From contig NZ_CP011114.1 of the NCBI RefSeq assembly GCF_000993825.1, positions 2,914,001 to 2,978,000 on the forward strand: a stretch of 64,000 bases of DNA. The letters are read 5' to 3'. Source of the DNA: Paenibacillus durus ATCC 35681 (GTDB lineage: Bacteria > Bacillota > Bacilli > Paenibacillales > Paenibacillaceae). The notes under the pieces were generated by a model, which was not told the origin of the DNA, did not search any database, and was given only the letters and a program-made list of their open reading frames with translations. Position numbers and translations under genes: made by a program. This document shows positions 8,792 through 16,092 of this stretch, one piece after another; position 1 is the stretch's first letter; the number at the start of each line of letters is the position of its first letter.

Positions 8792-9262
8792 TTAAATAAG
8801 CTTGGAAAGATTCGCCATCTCAATGGCGGACACCGCCGCGTCCCAGCCCTTGTTGCCCGCTTTCGTGCCGGCGCGCTCGACGGCCTGCTCAATGTTCTCG
8901 GTCGTCAGCACGCCGAAGATTGTCGGAACGCCCGTCTTGAGATTAATGGCGGCCACTCCTTTGGATACCTCGTTGCACACGTAATCGTAATGGGTCGTGG
9001 AACCGCGGATTACAGTGCCCAGCGTAACGACTGCGTCGTATTTGCCGCTTTCGGCCATTTTTTGCGCAATCAGCGGAATTTCGAACACTCCCGGCACCCA
9101 GGCTACGGAGATTTCATCATCCTTAACACCGTGACGCTTGAATGCGTCGAGCGCCCCGGACAGCAGCTTACTCGTAATAAACTCATTGAAACGTCCCACT
9201 ACAATCCCGTACTTTAAACCTTCGGAAACTAAATGTCCTTCAAAAATCTGCGGCATACTCAT
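8792..9262 (-). CDS. ribH: 6,7-dimethyl-8-ribityllumazine synthase
   Basis: Penultimate enzyme of riboflavin synthesis, joining 3,4-dihydroxy-2-butanone 4-phosphate with 5-amino-6-ribitylaminouracil; it usually forms 60-subunit capsids. Key segments are [48 protein letters not shown] and [23 protein letters not shown]. The chosen start gives 156 aa, the family norm; an in-frame ATG five codons earlier lacks good spacing to AAGGG. Last gene of the FMN-controlled rib operon. Confidence 0.96.
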   Translation of the reverse strand: MSMPQIFEGHLVSEGLKYGIVVGRFNEFITSKLLSGALDAFKRHGVKDDEISVAWVPGVFEIPLIAQKMAESGKYDAVVTLGTVIRGSTTHYDYVCNEVSKGVAAINLKTGVPTIFGVLTTENIEQAVERAGTKAGNKGWDAAVSAIEMANLSKLI

Positions 9263-9330
9263 CAACAACCCTTCCATATATTAGTCAGCTTATGTTAAAA
9301 ATTTTGCTTGCCTGAATTTGAATATCGGCT

Positions 9331-10584
9331 TTACGCCTTGGAGCTTTCGTTCTGCTCAATATCGTCGAAATTCAACAGGTGGCCGAGCTTCGACTGCTTC
9401 GTGTGCAAATAATTCGTATTGTCTTCGTTCTCCGGCATCTGGATCGGCACGCGCTCCACAACTTCAAGGCCGTAACCTTCCAGACCTTTGATTTTGCGCG
9501 GGTTATTCGTCATCAGCTTGATCCGGCGAACGCCCAAATCCTTTAGGATCTGCGCGCCGATTCCGTAATCACGCAAATCCGCCGGGAAACCAAGCTCCAG
9601 ATTCGCATCAACCGTGTCGAGACCCTGTTCCTGAAGCTTATACGCCCGCAGCTTGTTGATCAAGCCGATGCCCCGGCCTTCCTGGCGCATGTAGAGCAGA
9701 ACGCCTTTGCCTGCGGCTTCGATCTGGCGCAGCGCCGCTTCGAACTGCGGACCGCAATCGCAGCGGTGGGAATGGAAGACATCGCCGGTAAGGCATTCCG
9801 AATGCACGCGGACCAGCACCGGCTCGTCTCCGGAAATATCCCCTTTAACGAGAGCGACATGCTCTTTATCATCCACCTCGTTCGTATAGGCAATGGTCTG
9901 GAATTCACCGAAATCGGTGGGCAGACGTATCGACACTTCACGGGTGACCAGCTTCTCCTTCTCATTGCGGTAATGGATCAGGTCCGCGATGCTGATAAGC
10001 TTCAGATCATGCTTCCTGGCAATTTCATGCAGATCGGGGAGACGGGCCATCGTGCCGTCTTCCTTGACGACCTCGCAAATCACCGCTGCGGGATAGGCGC
10101 CGCACATACGGGCCAGATCCACGGCGGCCTCGGTATGGCCGCTTCGGCGCAGCACGCCGCCCTTTTTGGCGATCAGCGGGAACATATGCCCAGGTCTGCG
10201 GAAATCCGCCGGACCGGCTTTCGGGTCCATAATCGCCTTGGCGGTCAGCGACCGCTCATAGGCCGAGATGCCGGTCGTCGTATCCTTATGGTCGATCGAT
10301 ACGGTGAAGGCCGTCCCGTGAAAATCGGTATTTTGGCTGACCATCGGCTTCAGATCCAGTTCCGCCGCCCGCTCCGCCGTAATCGGCAGGCAGACAAGCC
10401 CGCGTCCTTCGGTAATCATGAAGTTGATCACTTCCGGCGTCGCCCGTTCCGCCAATGCGATAAAGTCACCTTCATTCTCGCGGTCTTCGTCATCGACAAC
10501 GATAACAACCTTGCCGCGCATCAAATCGTAGATGGCTTCTTCAATCGGGTCCAGGCGAATATATTCATTATTATATTGGCTCAT
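9331..10584 (-). CDS. ribBA: Bifunctional DHBP synthase / GTP cyclohydrolase II
   Basis: Two-domain riboflavin enzyme. The N-terminal half (about 1-205) is 3,4-dihydroxy-2-butanone-4-phosphate synthase with [12 protein letters not shown] and [11 protein letters not shown]. The C-terminal half is GTP cyclohydrolase II with its zinc-binding [15 protein letters not shown] and the RQEGRGIGL loop. 417 aa is normal. ATG lies after AGGAGGTCAAGGAA. It is part of the ribD-ribE-ribBA-ribH operon. Confidence 0.97.
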   Translation of the reverse strand: MSQYNNEYIRLDPIEEAIYDLMRGKVVIVVDDEDRENEGDFIALAERATPEVINFMITEGRGLVCLPITAERAAELDLKPMVSQNTDFHGTAFTVSIDHKDTTTGISAYERSLTAKAIMDPKAGPADFRRPGHMFPLIAKKGGVLRRSGHTEAAVDLARMCGAYPAAVICEVVKEDGTMARLPDLHEIARKHDLKLISIADLIHYRNEKEKLVTREVSIRLPTDFGEFQTIAYTNEVDDKEHVALVKGDISGDEPVLVRVHSECLTGDVFHSHRCDCGPQFEAALRQIEAAGKGVLLYMRQEGRGIGLINKLRAYKLQEQGLDTVDANLELGFPADLRDYGIGAQILKDLGVRRIKLMTNNPRKIKGLEGYGLEVVERVPIQMPENEDNTNYLHTKQSKLGHLLNFDDIEQNESSKA

Positions 10585-10622
10585 TTCCTTGACCTCCTGG
10601 TTCGCTGTATACTTTCGGAATC

Positions 10623-11300
10623 TTATAAAAAACCGTTCGCCGCCAAAAATTCGCTGCTGATACGGGAGCTCTGTGCCTCTTCCTCATCCTCTTCATTCTG
10701 CGGGGAGGAGCCGTAGCGGAGCAGATGATCCACATACTTACCCAGCACGTCGCATTCGATGTTGACATGATCTCCGGCCCTCTTGTCGGCAAGCACGGTT
10801 TCGCCGAGTGTATGCGGGATAATGGACACGGTGAACGATGAAGCCGCCGTACCCGCCACCGTCAGGCTGATGCCGTCAATCGTGATTGAGCCTTTTGGAA
10901 TAATGAATTTGAACAGCGACGCGCGGCCCGGCGCAATCTCGAATACAACGGCGTTCTGATCGCGCTTTACGCCTCGGATCGTTCCCGTTCCGTCGACATG
11001 GCCCTGCACGATATGCCCGCCGAAGCGCCCGCCGGCCGACATCGCCCGCTCGAGATTGATCCGGCTGCCGGTCCGCAGTTCCTTAAGCGTGCTGTTGCGG
11101 TAGGTCTGGGGCATGACATCGGCGGAAAAGCCGTGATCGCTTATCGAGGTCGCCGTCAGACAGACCCCGTTGACCGACACGCTGTCGCCGATTTTGAGAT
11201 CGTCCATGATGACGGAAGCATTAATATGCAGCACCATCACCTCGCCGCCTGAGGAAACACCGCGCAGCACGCCGACTTCTTCGATCAATCCTGTAAACAT
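10623..11300 (-). CDS. ribE: Riboflavin synthase alpha chain
   Basis: Dismutates two 6,7-dimethyl-8-ribityllumazine molecules into riboflavin. It carries the duplicated lumazine-binding domains of this family: [10 protein letters not shown] at the start, [10 protein letters not shown] in repeat 1 and [12 protein letters not shown] in repeat 2, with [16 protein letters not shown] between them. The ATG follows a strong GGAGGGGG site; the reading frame extends upstream without a signal. The C-terminal tail ([21 protein letters not shown]) is slightly longer and more acidic than usual. Called ribE following Bacillus usage. Confidence 0.95.
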   Translation of the reverse strand: MFTGLIEEVGVLRGVSSGGEVMVLHINASVIMDDLKIGDSVSVNGVCLTATSISDHGFSADVMPQTYRNSTLKELRTGSRINLERAMSAGGRFGGHIVQGHVDGTGTIRGVKRDQNAVVFEIAPGRASLFKFIIPKGSITIDGISLTVAGTAASSFTVSIIPHTLGETVLADKRAGDHVNIECDVLGKYVDHLLRYGSSPQNEEDEEEAQSSRISSEFLAANGFL

Positions 11301-11317
11301 CCTGCTTCCCCCTCCTT

Positions 11318-12421
11318 CTATGCTGGCTCGGGTGTGCCGCTGATGCACACATTATCTCCGAGAACCTCGACTTCCACTCCCCGCAGCGTAATGGCATTTC
11401 TCATCAGCTCCACCCCGTCAAAAGAAAACGCGGCCGGCGCCTTGGAGCCGCCTCCGACAATCTTCGGAGCGAAAAAGAGCACCACACGGTCTACAAGCCC
11501 CTGCTCCAGCATCGCCCCGTTCAACTGACCTCCGCCTTCCAGCAGGATGGAACCGATCTCCAGTTCGCCGAGCCTGGACATGGCGGCATTCAGGTCCACT
11601 TGCGGTCCTGCGCCGCAGCGCAGCACCTGCACCCCGGCCGCCGTCAGCGCTTCTTCCCTCCCGGCATCGGCGGTTTCCGCCGCAACAATAATCGTCTGCG
11701 CCTGCTTGTCAGTCACAACCGACGATTCAAGCGGCGTGCGGAGATTCGAATCGATAATGATCCGCACTGGATTGATGCCCGGAACCTCGGTCCGGGTTGT
11801 GAGCGAGGGGTTGTCGGCAATGACCGTACCTACGCCAACCATGATGCCCTGATGACGATGCCTCATCGTATGTACGATGCCCCGCGCCGCCTCGTTCGAA
11901 ATCCACTTGCTGTCGCCGGTCCGCGTGGCAATTTTGCCGTCCAGCGTACTGGCGCTTTTCAATGTGACAAAAGGCCGCTTCGTCAAAATATATTTGATGA
12001 ACTTCTCATTGAGCCGCAGGGCGCGTTCGCGCAGCAGCCCGACCTCCACTTCGATCCCCGCCTCCCGGAGCATCGCAATTCCGCGTCCGGCGACCTGCGG
12101 ATTCGGGTCCTCGCAAGCAATGACGACCCTTGCCACGCCTTCGGCAATCAGCCGCTCGCTGCACGGGGGCGTCTTGCCGTAATGACTGCAGGGCTCCAGC
12201 GTTACATAAGCGGTGCTTCCCGCCGCCTGTCCGGCCGCCATATTCAGCGCATGCACCTCCGCATGGCCCGTTCCCCGCTTGAGATGGGTTCCCAGGCCGA
12301 TTACCGCCCCGTCTTTAACGACGACGCAGCCGACAACCGGATTAATTCCCGTCTGCCCCTGAGCCCGTTCAGCCATGTCGAGCGCAAGCGACATATAGAA
12401 CTCGTCATTCATTACATTCAT
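11318..12421 (-). CDS. ribD: Bifunctional deaminase/reductase RibD
   Basis: Converts diaminohydroxyphosphoribosylaminopyrimidine to 5-amino-6-(5-phosphoribitylamino)uracil. The N-terminal cytidine-deaminase-like domain shows GHAEVHALNMA and TLEPCSHYGKTPPCSE (zinc ligands His and two Cys). The C-terminal reductase domain shows RPFVTLKSASTLDGKIAT and EGGGQLNGAML. ATG is six bases after GGAGG. First gene of the operon, behind an FMN riboswitch and terminator. Confidence 0.97.
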   Translation of the reverse strand: MNVMNDEFYMSLALDMAERAQGQTGINPVVGCVVVKDGAVIGLGTHLKRGTGHAEVHALNMAAGQAAGSTAYVTLEPCSHYGKTPPCSERLIAEGVARVVIACEDPNPQVAGRGIAMLREAGIEVEVGLLRERALRLNEKFIKYILTKRPFVTLKSASTLDGKIATRTGDSKWISNEAARGIVHTMRHRHQGIMVGVGTVIADNPSLTTRTEVPGINPVRIIIDSNLRTPLESSVVTDKQAQTIIVAAETADAGREEALTAAGVQVLRCGAGPQVDLNAAMSRLGELEIGSILLEGGGQLNGAMLEQGLVDRVVLFFAPKIVGGGSKAPAAFSFDGVELMRNAITLRGVEVEVLGDNVCISGTPEPA

Positions 12422-12465
12422 GTCTAACCTCCGATCCCCTGCACATCGTCAATTGTCATAAATCT

Positions 12466-12507
12466 AAAAAACCCATCCAATACTCCTTCGAGGAGCCTTG
12501 AATGGGC
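12466..12507 (-). terminator. Riboswitch-controlled terminator before ribD
   Basis: On the minus strand CCCATTCAAGGCTCCT, a CGA loop and AGGAGTATTGGATGGG form a long hairpin ending in TTTTTT. It lies 45 bases upstream of ribD and downstream of the FMN aptamer, the position expected of a transcriptional attenuator. Confidence 0.85.
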
Positions 12508-12644
12508 AGTTTGAGAGTGTGAAAGCATCCACAATAATATACGAACAAGTCCCCGAACATCAAGTTCTTGTGAATTATCGCACATAATAGCGGAAACCAT
12601 TTCATTGGGCCTGCCTTGTTAGACAAGAGCAAGCGGCGTTCTCT

Positions 12645-12808
12645 CCTTCTTCCATCCAGACTATACTGTCGGTCCCGGAATCTCACCGGGTCCACCGTCC
12701 GCGCAGCAAGCGCGTTCCGGGTAGCGGACTTGTCTTTCGCATGCCGCTTACGCGTCATCCGAATCATCACCGCCGGTAGGGAATTTCACCCTGCCCTGAA
12801 GGATATAC
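12645..12808 (-). promoter_or_regulatory. FMN riboswitch (RFN element) of the rib operon
   Basis: The minus strand contains the RFN consensus blocks: ATCCTTCAGGGCAGGGTG, AAATTCCCTACCGGCGGTGA, then CCCGGTGAGATTCCGGGACC and GACAGTATAGTCTGGATGG, ending at GAAGAAGG. FMN binding normally favours the downstream terminator and lowers rib expression. The first 15 bases of the element coincide with the left direct repeat of the inserted island. Confidence 0.95.
12790..12804. repeat. Left 15-bp repeat (putative attL core)
   Basis: CCTGCCCTGAAGGAT, identical to 26499-26513. Read on the minus strand it is ATCCTTCAGGGCAGG, the first conserved block of the rib FMN riboswitch. Confidence 0.75.
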
Positions 12809-12815
12809 AACTATT

Positions 12816-12843
12816 TTATTAGATTCCTATGGTGACCTGTCAA
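12816..12843 (-). promoter_or_regulatory. Putative promoter of the rib operon, inside the island end
   Basis: Minus strand TTGACA (12838-12843), 16-bp spacer, TAATAA (12816-12821), followed within about 10 bases by the FMN aptamer. A perfect -35 suggests a sigma-A promoter. It lies on the island side of the 15-bp repeat and so appears to have been brought in by the element. Confidence 0.6.
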
Positions 12844-12977
12844 CCCCTATGAATGCTTAAAGTCTTGCTGCACTTGACCATTTAAATAAGGGTCCAACTT
12901 AACGGTAATATTACCACCACTGTTTTAAAAACACAAGTGCTACATCTGTTATTACTGTACTAAGAATTGTCATACTA

Positions 12978-13156
12978 TTATTCACCCTCAAGCCATCGAA
13001 AAAAAGCATCCCTCGATACTTTAATTACTTTCCTCCCTCCCAGACGCTGAACTGGGAAAGGCGGGTCCTTCAGAAGCTCATAGGTCTGTCTTCTTCCAAT
13101 ACCCAAAATTTCTTGAACGTCAGTTGATTCCAGTACAAGAGGTGTCTTGTGTTCAT
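12978..13156 (-). pseudogene. Excisionase-like helix-turn-helix gene with a 2-base frameshift
   Basis: The minus strand encodes LVLESTDVQEILGIGRRQTY and then a segment ending KVIKVSRDAFFRWLEGE, the pattern of short Xis/HTH_17 proteins from integrated elements. An ATG begins the natural reading (M-N-T-R) but the helix-turn-helix lies in another frame. Removing two bases (CA) after the fourth codon would restore M-N-T-R-P-L-V-L-E-S. Either the gene is dead or there is a base-call error. Its ATG overlaps the stop of the small upstream ORF (ATGA), so the two were probably cotranslated. Confidence 0.6.
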
Positions 13157-13332
13157 TTTAAAAATTCGTACCAGATTAATCGCTCCAAAGTTGAATCTTC
13201 ACCTTCGTTCCACCCTGGAGAGCTGCCTGGGCGACTTTTAATCCATCGTTCTTTCGCCGTTCTTATCGTTATAACATCATCCCGTGTTATTGCCACTTGC
13301 CCTGGTATGTCATTTATATCAATACTGGACAT
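13153..13332 (-). CDS. Small hypothetical protein upstream of the xis remnant
   Basis: A 59-aa open frame starting MSSIDINDIPGQVAITRDDV and ending LERLIWYEFLK, preceded by CTGGAG nine bases before the ATG. The stop overlaps the ATG of the excisionase-like gene. I do not recognise it. Coupling to xis and charge-rich composition fit a small element-encoded protein. Confidence 0.4.
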   Translation of the reverse strand: MSSIDINDIPGQVAITRDDVITIRTAKERWIKSRPGSSPGWNEGEDSTLERLIWYEFLK

Positions 13333-13351
13333 TCAAAGGTTCTCCAGTTTT

Positions 13352-13408
13352 AATAAAAGCATTAAAAACCACCCATATTAGACGTTTATTAATGCTTTTA
13401 TTTTTTTG
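13352..13408. terminator. Bidirectional terminator downstream of the NRPS operon
   Basis: Perfect 14-bp inverted repeat AATAAAAGCATTAA / TTAATGCTTTTATT with a loop of about 25 bases, and T runs in both directions. It ends the leftward NRPS-hydrolase-MFS-RidA transcript. The 190 bases between it and the ridA gene contain a short open minus frame without a start codon (13436-13600) that I cannot assign. Confidence 0.7.
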
Positions 13409-13595
13409 CTATTTAATCACCTCAAGATCGTACGAACCGAACGAAAATACTCCGTCCATCATCCCGCAATTCTTTTAGCGAGATGATGGTTCTTGAACAT
13501 GAATACTTACCGTTTTTCTTGGTGATCGTACAAGTCTTAATCTTCTCTTTAAAGCAGCCAATGCTCCTAAGTTCGCTTTCAGTTAATCGTATCTG

Positions 13596-14000
13596 CTAGT
13601 TCCCAACCGCAATTGCTTCAATCTCAATCAATATGTCCTCTTGGATGAGCTTTCTAACTTCAACTACAGAACTCGCTGGCGGATTCACTGTATTAATGTA
13701 CTGATCTCGAATTACCCGTACCGTCTGCATCTGAACTATATCGGTCAAGAAAAAGGTCAATTTCACCACATCATCAAAGCTGACCTCAGCAGCGTTCAAT
13801 GCGGATTTGATATTTTCGAAGACCTGTCGAGTTTGTGCGTTCAGATCCCCCGCCCCTACCAATAGGCCTTCCTTATTCAGAGGCACCTGTCCAGATATAT
13901 AGATGGTCCGAGCGTTTCTAGCTTCCACTACGTGGGTGTAGCCAAACGTCGGGGGCATGGTCTCAGGGTTTTTAAATTTGATTCGTTCATTGGTCGACAT
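13596..14000 (-). CDS. RidA/YjgF-family protein of the NRPS cluster, lacking the usual catalytic Arg
   Basis: A 134-aa Rid-family protein. Classical RidA hydrolyses reactive imines and enamines such as 2-aminoacrylate, which arises from serine. The fold signatures are present: IYISGQVPL, VFENIKSALNAA, VVKLTFFLTDI and IEIEAIAV. In the segment equivalent to A-R-S-C-V-E-V of Escherichia coli RidA, this protein reads A-S-S-V-V-E-V. Ser110 therefore replaces the arginine needed for imine deamination. It starts 14 bases inside the MFS gene after AAGGAG and is the last gene of the NRPS operon. It may be a tailoring or protective protein with another chemistry; that is inference. Confidence 0.85.
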   Translation of the reverse strand: MSTNERIKFKNPETMPPTFGYTHVVEARNARTIYISGQVPLNKEGLLVGAGDLNAQTRQVFENIKSALNAAEVSFDDVVKLTFFLTDIVQMQTVRVIRDQYINTVNPPASSVVEVRKLIQEDILIEIEAIAVGN

Positions 14001-15207
14001 GAGCTTTGCTCCTTTCGAATTTTCTTAATCGCAGACGTCTCTGTTGAAGCTCATACAAGCCGGATGCTACCACAAGAGGGACGAGCAACATTCCGGTCAA
14101 GAGATAGCTGCGAGAAATACCGACTGCCGTGGTCAGCGGCTCTGTGATCACCGGGGAGAAAAACTGTCCCATGAAAGAAAAGAGCATCATCGTCCCGATC
14201 GCACGCCCTTTGAGCGCAGCTGGCACAAAGGATAGCAACCAAGCATTCAAATTCGGTAGAATTGTGCCAAGTCCCACTCCGATCATCATGAGCGCCACGA
14301 TCATGACATAGTAACCAGTCGCAATCGACAACAGCACATAAGCGGCGACAACCAGCGAGAGTGCGAGCATAGTGATTCGCTGAAACGTGAGTCTATTTTT
14401 AAGACGATGATATTGAGAGGACACGATCCCCCAACTCAACCCCACAACAGCCAACAGCCCTCCAGCTTTCATGCTGTTACCATCAGAAAACGACTGCACG
14501 TAGAACGGAAGGTACACTGGAACCATGAAGTAAACGACCATATTGACGAACGTGATGATACAGACAAACGCTGTCCGAGCTTTTGGCATCTGCACATTCG
14601 TCTCAACTTGCGAAGTTCCCCCATCCCCAGATCGAGTCGTGCGCGTCTCGGTGATGAGCCAGATCGCGGTCGGCAGGATCAGGAATGAAACGGCGTAGAT
14701 TAAGAATGGCCACCGCCAGTTGAAGTCTGCAAGCACTCCGCTCAGAGAGACAAAGAGCACGTTGCCAAAAGCCATGAACAGCGACTGCCGACCCATGGAG
14801 GTAGCCAACTTGGAATCATGTGCGTAGTCGCCGATGAGCGCGGTCGCACTCGTAGTGAGAGCCACTACCGAGATTCCCAAGATAAAGCGGGTGATCAGGA
14901 TCAACGAGAGGGACGTCAGGAAAAATCCTGAAATCCCTGAGATCCCATACAAAACCAACGCTGCGACAAAGACCCTCTTTCGGCCCCAACGGTCTACCAC
15001 GAATCCCGTCAACGGGCCAAACATTCCCGCCGAAAGCGCAGGAATCGACAGCGTAATCCGGACCAGAAAGTCGCCATTCGGGTTATCCCCGAAATAGTCG
15101 GCCATCTGCGGAAGGCTCGGTGCGATCGCCGTTGTACCAATGATCGTGATCATGCTGGCCAGCATGAGCGTCAGATCACGCAGTGCAATCCGAAAACTCG
15201 CCGTCAT
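13987..15207 (-). CDS. MFS exporter of the NRPS cluster
   Basis: A 406-aa major facilitator with about 12 hydrophobic segments, related to drug/H+ antiporters. The loop 2-3 motif A is visible as GFVVDRWGRKRV, and the first segment carries MITIIGTTAIAPSLPQMADY. The ATG overlaps the stop of the hydrolase (ATGA) and its 3' end overlaps ridA. Its place in the operon points to export of, or self-resistance to, the peptide product. Substrate unknown. Confidence 0.88.
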   Translation of the reverse strand: MTASFRIALRDLTLMLASMITIIGTTAIAPSLPQMADYFGDNPNGDFLVRITLSIPALSAGMFGPLTGFVVDRWGRKRVFVAALVLYGISGISGFFLTSLSLILITRFILGISVVALTTSATALIGDYAHDSKLATSMGRQSLFMAFGNVLFVSLSGVLADFNWRWPFLIYAVSFLILPTAIWLITETRTTRSGDGGTSQVETNVQMPKARTAFVCIITFVNMVVYFMVPVYLPFYVQSFSDGNSMKAGGLLAVVGLSWGIVSSQYHRLKNRLTFQRITMLALSLVVAAYVLLSIATGYYVMIVALMMIGVGLGTILPNLNAWLLSFVPAALKGRAIGTMMLFSFMGQFFSPVITEPLTTAVGISRSYLLTGMLLVPLVVASGLYELQQRRLRLRKFERSKAHVDQ

Positions 15208-16079
15208 CGCCGGACACTCGTAACGAAGCTCGTGACGATCTCTGCCAGCTTCTCAGGCTCGTCGAACTGCACCGCGTGACCTGTCTCCAACGTTTCCATC
15301 TGGATGACCGGCGATTTCACACGCTCTTGCACCATTTGCTTCACACAGTCGTTATCTACCAAGCGCTCTTTGCTCCCAAAGACCGCAAGCACCGGCAGTT
15401 TGCTGATCTCAGACAACGCGAGAAGCGACCAGTCTGCCAGTTCGGACCAGACCTTATACGTACTCTCCGTGACCTTCCACAGACGAAGGTCGTCTTTCAC
15501 GACAAAGTCATGCCAATCTACTTGGTCCGTAAAGTCAGTCGGCTGAAGCGGGACCGGCATGAACGCATGAGTCGGTACCGGGTTCAAATCAAATTCTTTG
15601 AGAACCTCGGTCATCGCATACTTCGTCAATCTCAAAACGTCACTGTAGCGCTCTTGGAATGCAAAGCCCGGAGCGATCATCAGGAAGGACGATAAGATGC
15701 CTTCCGCCTCCAGAACCGATGCGACGATTGTAGCTACTTGAGCGCCGAAACACCAGCCTGCCAAGTGGATGCGGGTATAGGAACCCTGAAGCGAGCGAAT
15801 AAACGAAACCATATCCTCAATCTCTCGCTCTTTGGACGGCAGGTGACCGCGGTTCACCAAGTTAAGGCCGGAACCACGGCGATCGACCGCGATGAAAGAG
15901 ATCTCCGATTTCGAGACTATCCCCTCGCCGAGGGGTGCCTGCCACGCAGAGTGACTGATACCGCCGTGCAAAAGAACAATCACGTCGCCTCCTTTCGATT
16001 GACCCCAAAGCCGGTAATGAGTCTGATAGCCGTCCGACTGTATATGCGTCTGGATCACGGCTTCTTGAAATTTAATCAT
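15204..16079 (-). CDS. Free-standing alpha/beta hydrolase with Cys nucleophile (possible trans-acting thioesterase)
   Basis: A 291-aa alpha/beta-fold enzyme. The oxyanion region is LLHGGISHSAW. The nucleophile elbow reads G108-W-C110-F-G112, so cysteine replaces the usual serine. The acid is probably Asp242 or Asp244 (FGSKERLVDND) and the base His268 (ETGHAVQFDEP). The start ATG eight bases after AAGGAG is preferred to one nine bases earlier. It follows NRPS2 directly, and the assembly line has no thioesterase domain, so a role in peptide release or product modification is plausible. Cys-type thioesterases are known to form strained rings in some NRPS pathways; whether that applies here is speculation. 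Confidence 0.8.
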   Translation of the reverse strand: MIKFQEAVIQTHIQSDGYQTHYRLWGQSKGGDVIVLLHGGISHSAWQAPLGEGIVSKSEISFIAVDRRGSGLNLVNRGHLPSKEREIEDMVSFIRSLQGSYTRIHLAGWCFGAQVATIVASVLEAEGILSSFLMIAPGFAFQERYSDVLRLTKYAMTEVLKEFDLNPVPTHAFMPVPLQPTDFTDQVDWHDFVVKDDLRLWKVTESTYKVWSELADWSLLALSEISKLPVLAVFGSKERLVDNDCVKQMVQERVKSPVIQMETLETGHAVQFDEPEKLAEIVTSFVTSVRR

Positions 16080-16092
16080 TTTTATCATCTCC

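Noticed and set aside
8662..8892. A 76-codon minus frame overlapping the end of ribH
   Set aside because: No ribosome binding site at any start, and the first half lies within ribH in another frame.
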